Assembly (NCBI RefSeq): GCF_022603395.1
Contig: NZ_JAIBKA010000003.1
Location: forward strand, 310,001 to 374,000
DNA length: 64,000 nucleotides
Direction of reading: 5' to 3'
Origin: Desulfoferrobacter suflitae
GTDB lineage: Bacteria > Desulfobacterota > Syntrophobacteria > Syntrophobacterales > Syntrophobacteraceae
The notes under the pieces are model-generated. The model had not been told where the DNA came from, made no database searches, and saw only the letters and a program-made list of their open reading frames with translations. Below, piece after piece: positions 20,780 to 28,670 of the stretch. The translations under genes and the position numbers were made by a program. Position 1 is the first letter of the stretch, and every line of letters starts with the position of its first letter.

Positions 20780-22093
20780 TCAAAAAGAATCCAACAGGTA
20801 GCCTTCACGCTGCAGAAAATTTCTGATTGAAGGGTACCCCAACGGCGCAACGCGCCACATTCCTTTTTCCAGTTCAATGAGCTGCAGCGATGCCAGTTGT
20901 TTCAGAGTAGTGAGAAGGTCCGCCGTGGAGAAGGGCAACAGGTGGGCCAGCCACTCGATCTCCAACTGCCCGTGAAGCAACAAATTATGCAGTGTGAAGA
21001 TGTGAATGTTGTTGGTTTTGCCGGGCATGGCAGGAAGTTCCGTTGCGGACCACGGTTTCAGCCATACCGTGTGCTCATCGTCAGAACGCAATGCTTTTGC
21101 CAGTTTGTCGTCTTCATCGGCCGTGAAGGCGGGTTGTGTGGAACGCAGGCAATAGCGCCAGATGGCCCATGCAACCAGCGGAATGCCTCGCGCATAGCTT
21201 GCCAGGTGCCAAGTGAATTTGGTGGTTTTTGCCGAAACCGAATCTTCCAGCATCTGTTGCTGCGCGGATTCGTTGGTGTCCGGCTGAATGAGGGACGAAG
21301 GCAGGGGCAAAACCAGATTGCCGTTGTCGGTTTGGCGGAACACAAAAATCTTTCGGCCTGTTCTGCCGGCCAGCCCCTTAAGCCATGTCGTCAAGCGTTG
21401 CTGATCGAGCGCCTGCAAGATGAGCGGCGTTTGAAAATAGGTGCCAAGATTCAACACCTTATTCAAATACGCCCAGGACCAGCTGTTGACTCCTATCACA
21501 CAGCGGGGGGCACGGGCAGCGAGCAAAGCGATCAATTTGCGGATGACTGTCAACCCGTCGTGATGCCGCATATACCAGCGCTCCAAATGCGGGATCACAA
21601 AATTCTCCGACGAGCTGATCCGGAGCGGAGCCAGTGATTCCTGGCCACCGTGAAAAATTTCTGCGGGATCCGGCGGGGTAATGATTTGCCACTTTTTTAT
21701 CAAGGACCAGTGCAGCAAAACACCGTCCGTTCCGCTGCACGAAGGCAGGACGACAAACTGCACGTGTGAAGCTGGAGAACCATTGAGGAAGCGTTCCTCC
21801 AGAGCTTCATCGAGAGCGACTGTCAAATCGTTCCAGTTGGGTTCCGGTGCCGCATCATCCAATAGCTGCTGAGGCACGCTGTGCAGCAGCGCTTGATCCA
21901 CGTAAGGATGGTCCACGGATCCGTCGTTGCCGTCATTTCCGGTGAGACCTTTTTGCAGCTTATCCCACAGGCCCAGGAAACCCTTGCGAACCGCTTCTCC
22001 GGCAGGTGATTTGGGGCGCACATATTGATCCAGGCTGACATATTTCCAGAGCTCCACGGTGTTGCGATCCGGCTGCGGTTGTGCATCACTCAT
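20780..22093 (-). CDS. uncharacterised 437-residue protein, possibly a degenerate ATPase with C-terminal winged helix
   Basis: I do not recognise this family. No signal peptide or membrane helix is clear. The middle has alternating beta-strand-like hydrophobic stretches (VQFVVLPSCSGTDG, APRCVIGVNSWSWAYL, RKIFVFRQ) that resemble an alpha/beta NTPase core without a canonical GKS/T P loop, and the last 80 residues (LLLHGQLEIEWLAHLL ... LEKGMWRVAPLGYPSIRNFL) look like a winged helix. GAGGGA precedes ATG 22093. It lies upstream of mscS on the same strand with a 153-base gap, so a link to osmotic stress is possible but unproven. Confidence 0.6.
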   Translation of the reverse strand: MSDAQPQPDRNTVELWKYVSLDQYVRPKSPAGEAVRKGFLGLWDKLQKGLTGNDGNDGSVDHPYVDQALLHSVPQQLLDDAAPEPNWNDLTVALDEALEERFLNGSPASHVQFVVLPSCSGTDGVLLHWSLIKKWQIITPPDPAEIFHGGQESLAPLRISSSENFVIPHLERWYMRHHDGLTVIRKLIALLAARAPRCVIGVNSWSWAYLNKVLNLGTYFQTPLILQALDQQRLTTWLKGLAGRTGRKIFVFRQTDNGNLVLPLPSSLIQPDTNESAQQQMLEDSVSAKTTKFTWHLASYARGIPLVAWAIWRYCLRSTQPAFTADEDDKLAKALRSDDEHTVWLKPWSATELPAMPGKTNNIHIFTLHNLLLHGQLEIEWLAHLLPFSTADLLTTLKQLASLQLIELEKGMWRVAPLGYPSIRNFLQREGYLLDSF

Positions 22094-22124
22094 CGCGGTC
22101 CCTCACGGCCCTCTGTTGCTCAAG

Positions 22125-22145
22125 CCGGGTTGAATGAATACCCGG
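22125..22145 (-). terminator. short hairpin between the TraB-family gene and the next gene
   Basis: CCGGGT (22125-22130) pairs with ACCCGG (22140-22145) with a 9-base loop. It follows the TraB-family stop on the minus strand. No T run follows, so it is at best a weak or factor-assisted terminator. Confidence 0.35.
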
Positions 22146-22193
22146 TTAGGGTATGTTTGCTGTTGCCCTCAATAAGCCTTGGCCGTTGGTTTT

Positions 22194-23357
22194 TCAGGCG
22201 AGCATTTTCAGCATCAGGGGGATTGCCACAAAGGTCCCCAGTGAACTGCCAATATTGGTAAAGACGGTGACCAGCAAAATTTTGGTGATCTTATTCTTCC
22301 AGAATCCTTTGAGGGAGGCAAGATCTTCGGTCAGGTTTTCAAAATCGATCACGCGCGGCTTGCCGAGCAGCGCTTCCACCAAGCCGGAAACCCAGCCTGC
22401 CGCAATCATGGGATTGAGGGACGTGATGGGGGATGCGACCATGGCCGAAGCGATGGTCAACGGGTGAGCCAACGCCGCTGCCGCTCCAACGCCTGCCAGG
22501 GCTGCATTGGCGACGATCCACAGCATAATCATATGAGAGCCTGCACTGCTGCCTGCCTTAAAAAAACCAAGCACGATCAGGCTCAGGATCAAAATTGGTA
22601 TCCCCCATTTGAAAAACCCCTTCAGCTTGCCGGCGGGCGGTATCTCTTTCAGATCTTCGATATCAATGGGATCGTTCCAATATTTTCGGATCCCCTGCGC
22701 GTGACCGGCTCCCACCACGGCAACGATCTTACTGCCCGGCGCCGAGCGAATCATGTGGGCGAGGAAGCGGTCCCTTTCGTCAATGAGAACTCTGGTGATC
22801 TCGGGGAATGTTTCCCCAAGTTCTGTGAGGAGCTCTTCCAGCACATTTTTGTTCTTCATCCTTTCTATCTCTTGTTCGGTGATATCATCCAAATCCTTGA
22901 AAGAGGCCAAAAGGTGACCCATTAACTTAAATTTTGATCGAAATCCCATGGATCGCCAGGCTCGTAAAAGCGTAACCCGCACATCGCGATCCACCAGCTG
23001 CACATGAGCGTTTATACCTTCAGCAGATGCAATGGCTTGCAGAATCTCCTGGCCGGGGGTAATCCCGACTTTCTGACCGATCTTCTTCTGAAAGTAGGCG
23101 AGAAAAAGATTGGACAGCAGCAGGAACGCCTTCTTCTCTTTGATCACCCTGAAAAGATCCGTCTCCTGCCATTCCTTCTTACTGACGATGGATTGATACC
23201 TGGCCTGGCAAAGCTCAATGCAGACGGTGTCCGGTCGTTCCTGTTCGATGACTTGCGCAACCAGTTCGACACTTTGACGGGAAACATGGGCGGTCCCCAC
23301 CAGGATGACTTCCTTGTCGCCATTGGATAAACGGCGGATATTATCGTTTTCTGTCAT
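22194..23357 (-). CDS. TraB/GumN-family (TIKI-like) membrane protein
   Basis: A 387-residue protein of the TraB pheromone-shutdown family, related to TIKI/GumN-type metal-dependent proteins. Residues 1-230 form the domain, with VILVGTAHVSRQSVE at the start and IVAVVGAGHAQGIRKYW near its end (the two GxxH-like motifs), and VCIELCQARY. The C-terminal 140 residues carry three or four membrane helices. Peptidase activity is known for some relatives; none can be claimed for this branch. ATG 23357 has no strong ribosome site. Confidence 0.87.
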   Translation of the reverse strand: MTENDNIRRLSNGDKEVILVGTAHVSRQSVELVAQVIEQERPDTVCIELCQARYQSIVSKKEWQETDLFRVIKEKKAFLLLSNLFLAYFQKKIGQKVGITPGQEILQAIASAEGINAHVQLVDRDVRVTLLRAWRSMGFRSKFKLMGHLLASFKDLDDITEQEIERMKNKNVLEELLTELGETFPEITRVLIDERDRFLAHMIRSAPGSKIVAVVGAGHAQGIRKYWNDPIDIEDLKEIPPAGKLKGFFKWGIPILILSLIVLGFFKAGSSAGSHMIMLWIVANAALAGVGAAAALAHPLTIASAMVASPITSLNPMIAAGWVSGLVEALLGKPRVIDFENLTEDLASLKGFWKNKITKILLVTVFTNIGSSLGTFVAIPLMLKMLA

Positions 23358-23617
23358 TGTAGATCGTCGCAGCTCCTTTGCTCTCGCTTATTCTCAGCCG
23401 CACGGAATTTATCATGTTTCGTCGTTTGAGGCACGTTCTCACATCGTTTTCCGAACATTCCCACCATGTCAACCGACAATATAACACCTGTCGGCACCTT
23501 GCCACATGAGGATGCAGCCTATCATGAAAATAATGAAAATAAATCATTGGCATGACGGGATTGCTCAGACAGGGCCAGGAGGAGAGGAGCAAAAAAATGA
23601 GCATGGGCCACCAGAAA

Positions 23618-24253
23618 TCATTCCGGATAGGCCGGTTCATTTCGTGCAAGCACAGCGATCCGTGCCGCGATCTCGCGGCTCAACTCGGTGACCAGCCGGT
23701 TTTCGGCCGAGACTAAATCCTGATAACCAGAACCGGCAACCGGGACCCTCAAGGTAGACTTGTTTGTGAACAGGCTCTTTCTGCCGTCCCTGCCATAGAT
23801 CGTCCAGCGAGCAATCAACACGGCATGCTCACCCAGGGTTCCGTCGAATTGGAGAATATCCAGTGTTACCTGATAGTTGACTTTTGCCGAATGTTGCCAC
23901 GGGTAGGTGGATACCCGGTCGGCGCCGAGGAGAATGGAAAGATTTTCAGCCAAAGTGTTGGTGAAATTGGCGTTCAGATCTCCCGCCCATCTTTCGAATT
24001 CGGTGATTTTGACTTCGTTGGCACCAATCCGTGTGACGATTTGTGGCCGGTCAAGATAGTCCGGGAATTGAACCGGGCCCACTCCAAGGGAAAGGAAGCC
24101 GGGAGCGGCAGGCTGCGCCGGCGGTTTCTGCGCGCTGGGGATGGGTTGGAGAGTATAGAAATTCGCATGCCGGGTGCTGGCACAACCTCCCAGGAACGAT
24201 GTCAGTGCGGCAAGAACCACTATTGTCGAGCGCGCATATGGAATGCGAATCAT
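23618..24253 (-). CDS. ABC-type transport auxiliary lipoprotein (PqiC/DUF330 family)
   Basis: A 211-residue lipoprotein. The signal peptide ends in the lipobox LGGC with the acylated cysteine near residue 24; the domain carries FYTLQPI, VGPVQFPDYLDRPQIVTR and RWAGDLNANFTNTLAENL, typical of PqiC/ABC_trans_aux proteins that form outer-membrane rings with MCE systems. It is the last gene of the MCE operon, 17 bases after the MlaD-like gene, and would be the outer-membrane partner for lipid traffic across the periplasm. Confidence 0.9.
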   Translation of the reverse strand: MIRIPYARSTIVVLAALTSFLGGCASTRHANFYTLQPIPSAQKPPAQPAAPGFLSLGVGPVQFPDYLDRPQIVTRIGANEVKITEFERWAGDLNANFTNTLAENLSILLGADRVSTYPWQHSAKVNYQVTLDILQFDGTLGEHAVLIARWTIYGRDGRKSLFTNKSTLRVPVAGSGYQDLVSAENRLVTELSREIAARIAVLARNEPAYPE

Positions 24254-24270
24254 TTAATATCCCTCCGAGT

Positions 24271-25326
24271 TCATTTGCTTTTTCCCCGCAGTAAAGCTTC
24301 CGGGTGGCGCTCAAGGTAATCTGTCAGAATGCGCACGGACCTGGCTGCAGCAGACAATTCCTGTAACGTCTTGGTGACCTGGTAGTGCAGCACGGAGCCT
24401 TCGCCCGTTGCTCCTTCTATTCCCTCCAGGGTTGCGTTGACCTGCTTCAAGGCGGCTCGGGTCGCAATGAATGTTTCCTGAATAGTGCCGACCAGTGGAT
24501 CAATGCGCTTATCAATATTTTTCACGGTAGATCTCGTATCACTGACGGTCCTTTCAATGCCGGACATCAGTGTATTAACCCGTGCGTTCATATTTTGCAG
24601 CAGCTTGCGCGCGTCACCCAGGGTTTCCTCCAGGTTCATGGACAAGGGCTGGACCTGCCGGCCTATGTTCTTCAACGCGTTTTTTGCTTCTATGATGGCC
24701 TCTTCAAGGGACTTCATGGTGGTTTTCAATTCAGGAGAGTTCACCACTTTTTCTATCCCCTCAATGGCTGACAAAAGCTTATTTGCAAGGTCATCCAAGG
24801 GAAGCGTCTCGATGGTTCTCGAGATTTCCTCGATGGGGGAGGGGATGGTCGGCAATTCCTGATATTCGCTCACCCTTTTTACCAGCCGGGCAGGTTTTTG
24901 TGGATGAAAATCCAGGTTAACATACAACTGTCCGGTCACCAGGCTCTGCATTCCCAGTTGTGCCTTGAGCCCGTGATCGAGCAGAATATCTATAAGTTTG
25001 CGTGTGCCCAGTTCCTTGACGGCATCGTCACTGTTGACTTCTTGAATTCGACTCGGGTCAATTTCAATGAAAACGGGAATCTTCAGGGAGAGGTCCTTCC
25101 CGTCAAACAGGACTCGAATGTCCGTAACTGAGCCGATTCTCACTCCCCGAAAAGCCACCGGAGCCCCCACAGCGAGTCCATTCACGGAGCCTTCAAAGAA
25201 CAGGACATACTTTTGAGTCTGTTTGAAGAATCGACCACTGCCAAAAGCAACAATTGCCGCTACGATCAAAATAACGGCGCCAATCACAAAAGCGCCGATA
25301 GCCGCCGGGTTTGATTTCTTGCTCAT
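24271..25326 (-). CDS. mlaD: MlaD-family (MCE) lipid-binding protein
   Basis: A 351-residue periplasmic protein anchored by one N-terminal helix (AIGAFVIGAVILIVAAIVAF). The MCE domain follows (FFEGSVNGLAVGAPVAFRGVRIGSV), forming hexameric rings with a lipid channel. The second half is a long helical region (about residues 170-330), which in related proteins builds a tunnel or needle across the periplasm; this makes it closer to PqiB/LetB-like or Mce forms than to the short E. coli MlaD. It is linked to the permease, ATPase and lipoprotein genes. Confidence 0.9.
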   Translation of the reverse strand: MSKKSNPAAIGAFVIGAVILIVAAIVAFGSGRFFKQTQKYVLFFEGSVNGLAVGAPVAFRGVRIGSVTDIRVLFDGKDLSLKIPVFIEIDPSRIQEVNSDDAVKELGTRKLIDILLDHGLKAQLGMQSLVTGQLYVNLDFHPQKPARLVKRVSEYQELPTIPSPIEEISRTIETLPLDDLANKLLSAIEGIEKVVNSPELKTTMKSLEEAIIEAKNALKNIGRQVQPLSMNLEETLGDARKLLQNMNARVNTLMSGIERTVSDTRSTVKNIDKRIDPLVGTIQETFIATRAALKQVNATLEGIEGATGEGSVLHYQVTKTLQELSAAARSVRILTDYLERHPEALLRGKSK

Positions 25327-25350
25327 GGTAACATCCGCACCTTCATTGCG

Positions 25351-26130
25351 TTATGATTCCGCACCATTACCCCGCATGTCTTGGCCGCGCGTCAAAAAAT
25401 TCTGCACCGTTGGGTGTTCGCAATCGGTTAACAGTCGGTGCGGGTCGCCGCTGGCAATCATGGTTTTGCTGTCCGCGTCCAAAAATACCGAGTTGTTCCC
25501 TATGGCGAAAATGCTGGCGAGCTCGTGCGTCACCACGATAATGGTTGCTCCAAGACTGTCGCGCAACTCCAGAATCAGTTCATCCAGGCGCCGCGCACTG
25601 ATCGGGTCCAAGCCGGCCGAAGGCTCATCAAAGAAAAGAATATCGGGGTCCAGCGCCATGGCTCTGGCAAGAGCCGCGCGCTTGCGCATGCCGCCGCTGA
25701 TCTCAGCCGGATAATAGTCCTCAAATCCTGCCAGTCCGACCAGGGCAAGCTTGAGCGCGGTGATCTCATCTATCTGCCTGGAACTGAGTGTGGTGTACTC
25801 CTCGAGGGGCAGCGAAATGTTTTCTGCCAGGGTCATCGAGCTCCACAATGCACCGCTTTGATACATAACGCCAAATCCGCGCATCATGCGCTTCCGTTCG
25901 GTTGGATCGAGTTCCCAGAAGCTCACGTCACCGTACAAGACCTTGCCCCGGGCGGGTGCCTTGAGTCCGATCAGGTGCCGCAGCAGGGTGCTTTTCCCAC
26001 ATCCGCTGCCGCCCATGATGATGAAGACATCTCCACGTTTGACGATGAAATTGAGGTCCCGCTGTAGAACAAAGCTGCCATAGGCCATGGTGAGGTCCCG
26101 AACTTCGATGACAGGCTGTGAATCATTCAT
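25351..26130 (-). CDS. mlaF: MlaF-family ABC transporter ATP-binding protein
   Basis: A 259-residue cytosolic ATPase of the MCE lipid transporter. It has Walker A GGSGCGKST, the Q loop MYQSGALWSSMT, the signature ISGGMRKRAALARAMALDP, Walker B ILFFDEPSAGLDP and the switch histidine VVTHE. The GALFxSxT-like Q-loop sequence and GGM signature are diagnostic of MlaF. ATG 26130 is preferred; a TTG at 26172 would add 14 residues. The substrate is presumably phospholipid or another hydrophobic molecule. Confidence 0.92.
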   Translation of the reverse strand: MNDSQPVIEVRDLTMAYGSFVLQRDLNFIVKRGDVFIIMGGSGCGKSTLLRHLIGLKAPARGKVLYGDVSFWELDPTERKRMMRGFGVMYQSGALWSSMTLAENISLPLEEYTTLSSRQIDEITALKLALVGLAGFEDYYPAEISGGMRKRAALARAMALDPDILFFDEPSAGLDPISARRLDELILELRDSLGATIIVVTHELASIFAIGNNSVFLDADSKTMIASGDPHRLLTDCEHPTVQNFLTRGQDMRGNGAES

Positions 26131-26193
26131 GCTTGGCCTATTCGATGCCGATTGGATGGAACTTTGCAGCAAAACCCGACCTGCCTGGTGATC

Positions 26194-27336
26194 TCAAACG
26201 CCCAGTATGTCGCAGATAACCGTTATGATCGCGGTCGCAACGACGATACTCACGATTCCCGTGACGACTGCCGAAGTGGCGGCCAAACCCACCGCCGATG
26301 CGCTCCTTCCGCATTGCATTCCTCTCAGGCAGCCGGAAAGAGCAATCAGTATCCCGAACACCGCCGCATGGGTCAGCCCTATCCAGAAATTGCTCAAGGC
26401 AACGGTTGCACGCGTCTGATTGACATACTCCCAAAAATTGAGGTCGAGCATGTACACGCCGACTATGAGCCCACCAAGAACTCCCATGAGGTCGGCGTAG
26501 ATACAGAGCAGCGGCATCATGAAAAAGAGGGCAAGCATGCGCGGCAATACCAGAAATTCCATGGGCGAGATACCGAGGGTTGTCAGGGCATCAATTTCTT
26601 CATTGACGGTCATGGTCCCCAGCTGTGCAGCAAACGCAGCCCCAGTGCGACCTGCCATGATGACACCGGCCATCACGGCGCCCATCACACGAATCATGGA
26701 TATTCCCACCAGGCTGGCCACATAAATCTGCGCTCCGAACAGAGCCAACTGGACGGCGCCTATAAAAGCTAGAATGAGCCCCACCAATACACTGATAAGC
26801 GATACGATCGGCAACGCTTGAGCCCCGCTCTGCTGCATGAACAAAAACAAGTCAGAACGGCGAAAGCGAGCTCGACCACTCATCAATTTTAAAAGTGCCA
26901 AAAAGGCTTCACCGATGAAAGCAAGCATTTCCATGCTGCCATGACCGAAATCCAAGACTTGCCTGCCGACCCGCCGAAGCAACGATTCCTTTGCCGAGGT
27001 ACGGCGCGCATCCTTTTTTGCCGGGACCGCCGTAGCCAGATTCAGAAGTCGCTGCACCCCTTCCGGCAATCCCTCCCTGTCGGTTTCAATGGCACGGTCT
27101 CGGCACTCTTTCTCGAGCTGGACCAGAAAGGTCAGCAATGAGCTGTCCCAAGCCAGCAGCCGCTCTGTGTCGAAGGAGATTCGGCGCAGGTCCGAGCTGC
27201 CTTCGATCTCTTTCTTAACTTGCTCCGACGAAGGAATGGCTTTGCCAATACGCCACATGCCTGCAAGGCGAAGTATCAGATTGTCGTGCTCTTTTCGATT
27301 CCAGTGGAGCTCCGGTTTTTCCGGGGTATTCACCAT
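26194..27336 (-). CDS. mlaE: MlaE-family ABC permease with N-terminal STAS-like domain
   Basis: A 380-residue inner-membrane permease. Residues about 15-110 look like a STAS domain (LILRLAGMWRIGKAIPSS ... ISFDTERLLAWDSSLLTFLVQL), which in E. coli is a separate protein, MlaB. Residues 130-380 are the MlaE fold with the conserved GAVMAGVIMAGRTGAAFAA and EEIDALTTLGISP, the coupling elements. Twelve bases separate it from the LivJ-type gene upstream. Fused STAS-MlaE forms are known in several phyla. Confidence 0.92.
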   Translation of the reverse strand: MVNTPEKPELHWNRKEHDNLILRLAGMWRIGKAIPSSEQVKKEIEGSSDLRRISFDTERLLAWDSSLLTFLVQLEKECRDRAIETDREGLPEGVQRLLNLATAVPAKKDARRTSAKESLLRRVGRQVLDFGHGSMEMLAFIGEAFLALLKLMSGRARFRRSDLFLFMQQSGAQALPIVSLISVLVGLILAFIGAVQLALFGAQIYVASLVGISMIRVMGAVMAGVIMAGRTGAAFAAQLGTMTVNEEIDALTTLGISPMEFLVLPRMLALFFMMPLLCIYADLMGVLGGLIVGVYMLDLNFWEYVNQTRATVALSNFWIGLTHAAVFGILIALSGCLRGMQCGRSASAVGLAATSAVVTGIVSIVVATAIITVICDILGV

Positions 27337-27348
27337 GCCTCATATCCA

Positions 27349-28473
27349 CTAAAGCAGCAATGCGGCTTTTCCTCTTGCGTCATACTGATACTCGACAAAA
27401 ATCTGACCTTCCCGGTCGCCATCCTTATCGAAGGATATCTGACCGGTGAATCCTTCATAGTCTTTGAGGTCGTGCAATAGGTAATTTGCCAGCATGCCCC
27501 CGTCGGTCGACCGGGTCTGATCCATGGCAACGGCGATCACACCCAGGGCGTCTCCTGCCAGCACTGCGTAGATGGAACTGACCCTGCGCCCGTACTCACT
27601 TCTGAATTGAGAGAGCAACTCTTTGGCTTTGAGGGAAGGTAGATTTTCCGGCCGAGGCAGGCTCAAAAATTGAAAACCCCGGGCGGCCTTTTTCCCGGCA
27701 ATGTTGATGAGGTCCGGATTATTAGAAGCATCACCGCCGATAATAGGCACTTGCCATCTCAGTTCTCTTTTCTGTCGCAGCAGGACGGCGGCTTCCGGAT
27801 AGTAACCGGCAAAAAAAATCACATCAGGATCTGTTTCTCGCATTTGCACAAGCTTTTCTCTGTATTTGCCGTGGTCGGTCGGTAGAAATTCATCAAAGGC
27901 GATTTGGATCCCCCTTTGTTCCAACAGGGATCGAGTGTTATCGGCCAGGCCCTTGGAGTAGAGGGTGCTGTCGCGCAGGATAGCGACCCTCTTGTAGTTT
28001 CCCTCAAGGATCGCTTCGACCGCGGCCTGCGCTTGATCTTCATCATTCGAACAGATCCGGAAAAAGGTTTTTATGCCTTTGCGTGATAATGGCACTGCAG
28101 TAGAGGCGTTGCTGATTTGCGGTATCCCCGCTTGGCTGAAGATTCCCTGAACTGCATCGGTAACCGCGGAGGAGTAGCTCCCAATTACTGCCGCCACCCG
28201 CTGGCCGGTCAATTGCCGAGCAGCGGTTTTGCCCCCTTCAACGGTTCCCTGATCGTCTGCGATAACCATCTGGATTTTCCTGCCGAACACCCCTCCTTGT
28301 GCATTCAGATTGGCGGCAACCAGTTCCGCGACCTCCTTCATCTGCTTTCCCTCCTCGGCCAACGGCCCGCTCATTGGCCCGAGAAGACCGATCCTGACGA
28401 CTTCTTCAGCCAATGTGTAATGTGGGAGAAAGCAGCAACCCAACAGGAAACCGTAAATCAAGAACTTCTTCAT
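27349..28473 (-). CDS. LivJ-type periplasmic substrate-binding protein at the head of the MCE operon
   Basis: A 374-residue periplasmic type I binding protein of the branched-chain amino acid/amide family. A signal peptide (FLIYGFLLGCCFLPHYTLAE) is followed by VRIGLLGPMSGPLAEEGKQM, AAVIGSYSSAVTDAVQGIF and NASTAVPLS, all typical of the LivJ fold. ATG 28473 follows GGAGGGG; the longer frame upstream is not credible. It is only 12 bases from the MlaE-type permease, and no livHMGF genes are nearby. MCE systems normally use MlaC or Ttg2D-type shuttles, so this partner is unusual. Confidence 0.88.
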   Translation of the reverse strand: MKKFLIYGFLLGCCFLPHYTLAEEVVRIGLLGPMSGPLAEEGKQMKEVAELVAANLNAQGGVFGRKIQMVIADDQGTVEGGKTAARQLTGQRVAAVIGSYSSAVTDAVQGIFSQAGIPQISNASTAVPLSRKGIKTFFRICSNDEDQAQAAVEAILEGNYKRVAILRDSTLYSKGLADNTRSLLEQRGIQIAFDEFLPTDHGKYREKLVQMRETDPDVIFFAGYYPEAAVLLRQKRELRWQVPIIGGDASNNPDLINIAGKKAARGFQFLSLPRPENLPSLKAKELLSQFRSEYGRRVSSIYAVLAGDALGVIAVAMDQTRSTDGGMLANYLLHDLKDYEGFTGQISFDKDGDREGQIFVEYQYDARGKAALLL

Positions 28474-28670
28474 GACCCCTCCGATTTCTACATCCAGTGT
28501 GGACCCCAATGATCTCTCAAGCGACTGATTCGAATCGCATTCTATCGCATAACACCCGAGCTGCCGACAAGTGTTATTTGTCCCCCTGCAGAGCCACTCA
28601 GCGGCGCTGCCGCCGGCCGGGGATCCAGTTAAAAAATCAGAAATTCTTGGGTGTTGCGGTGAATCACACG

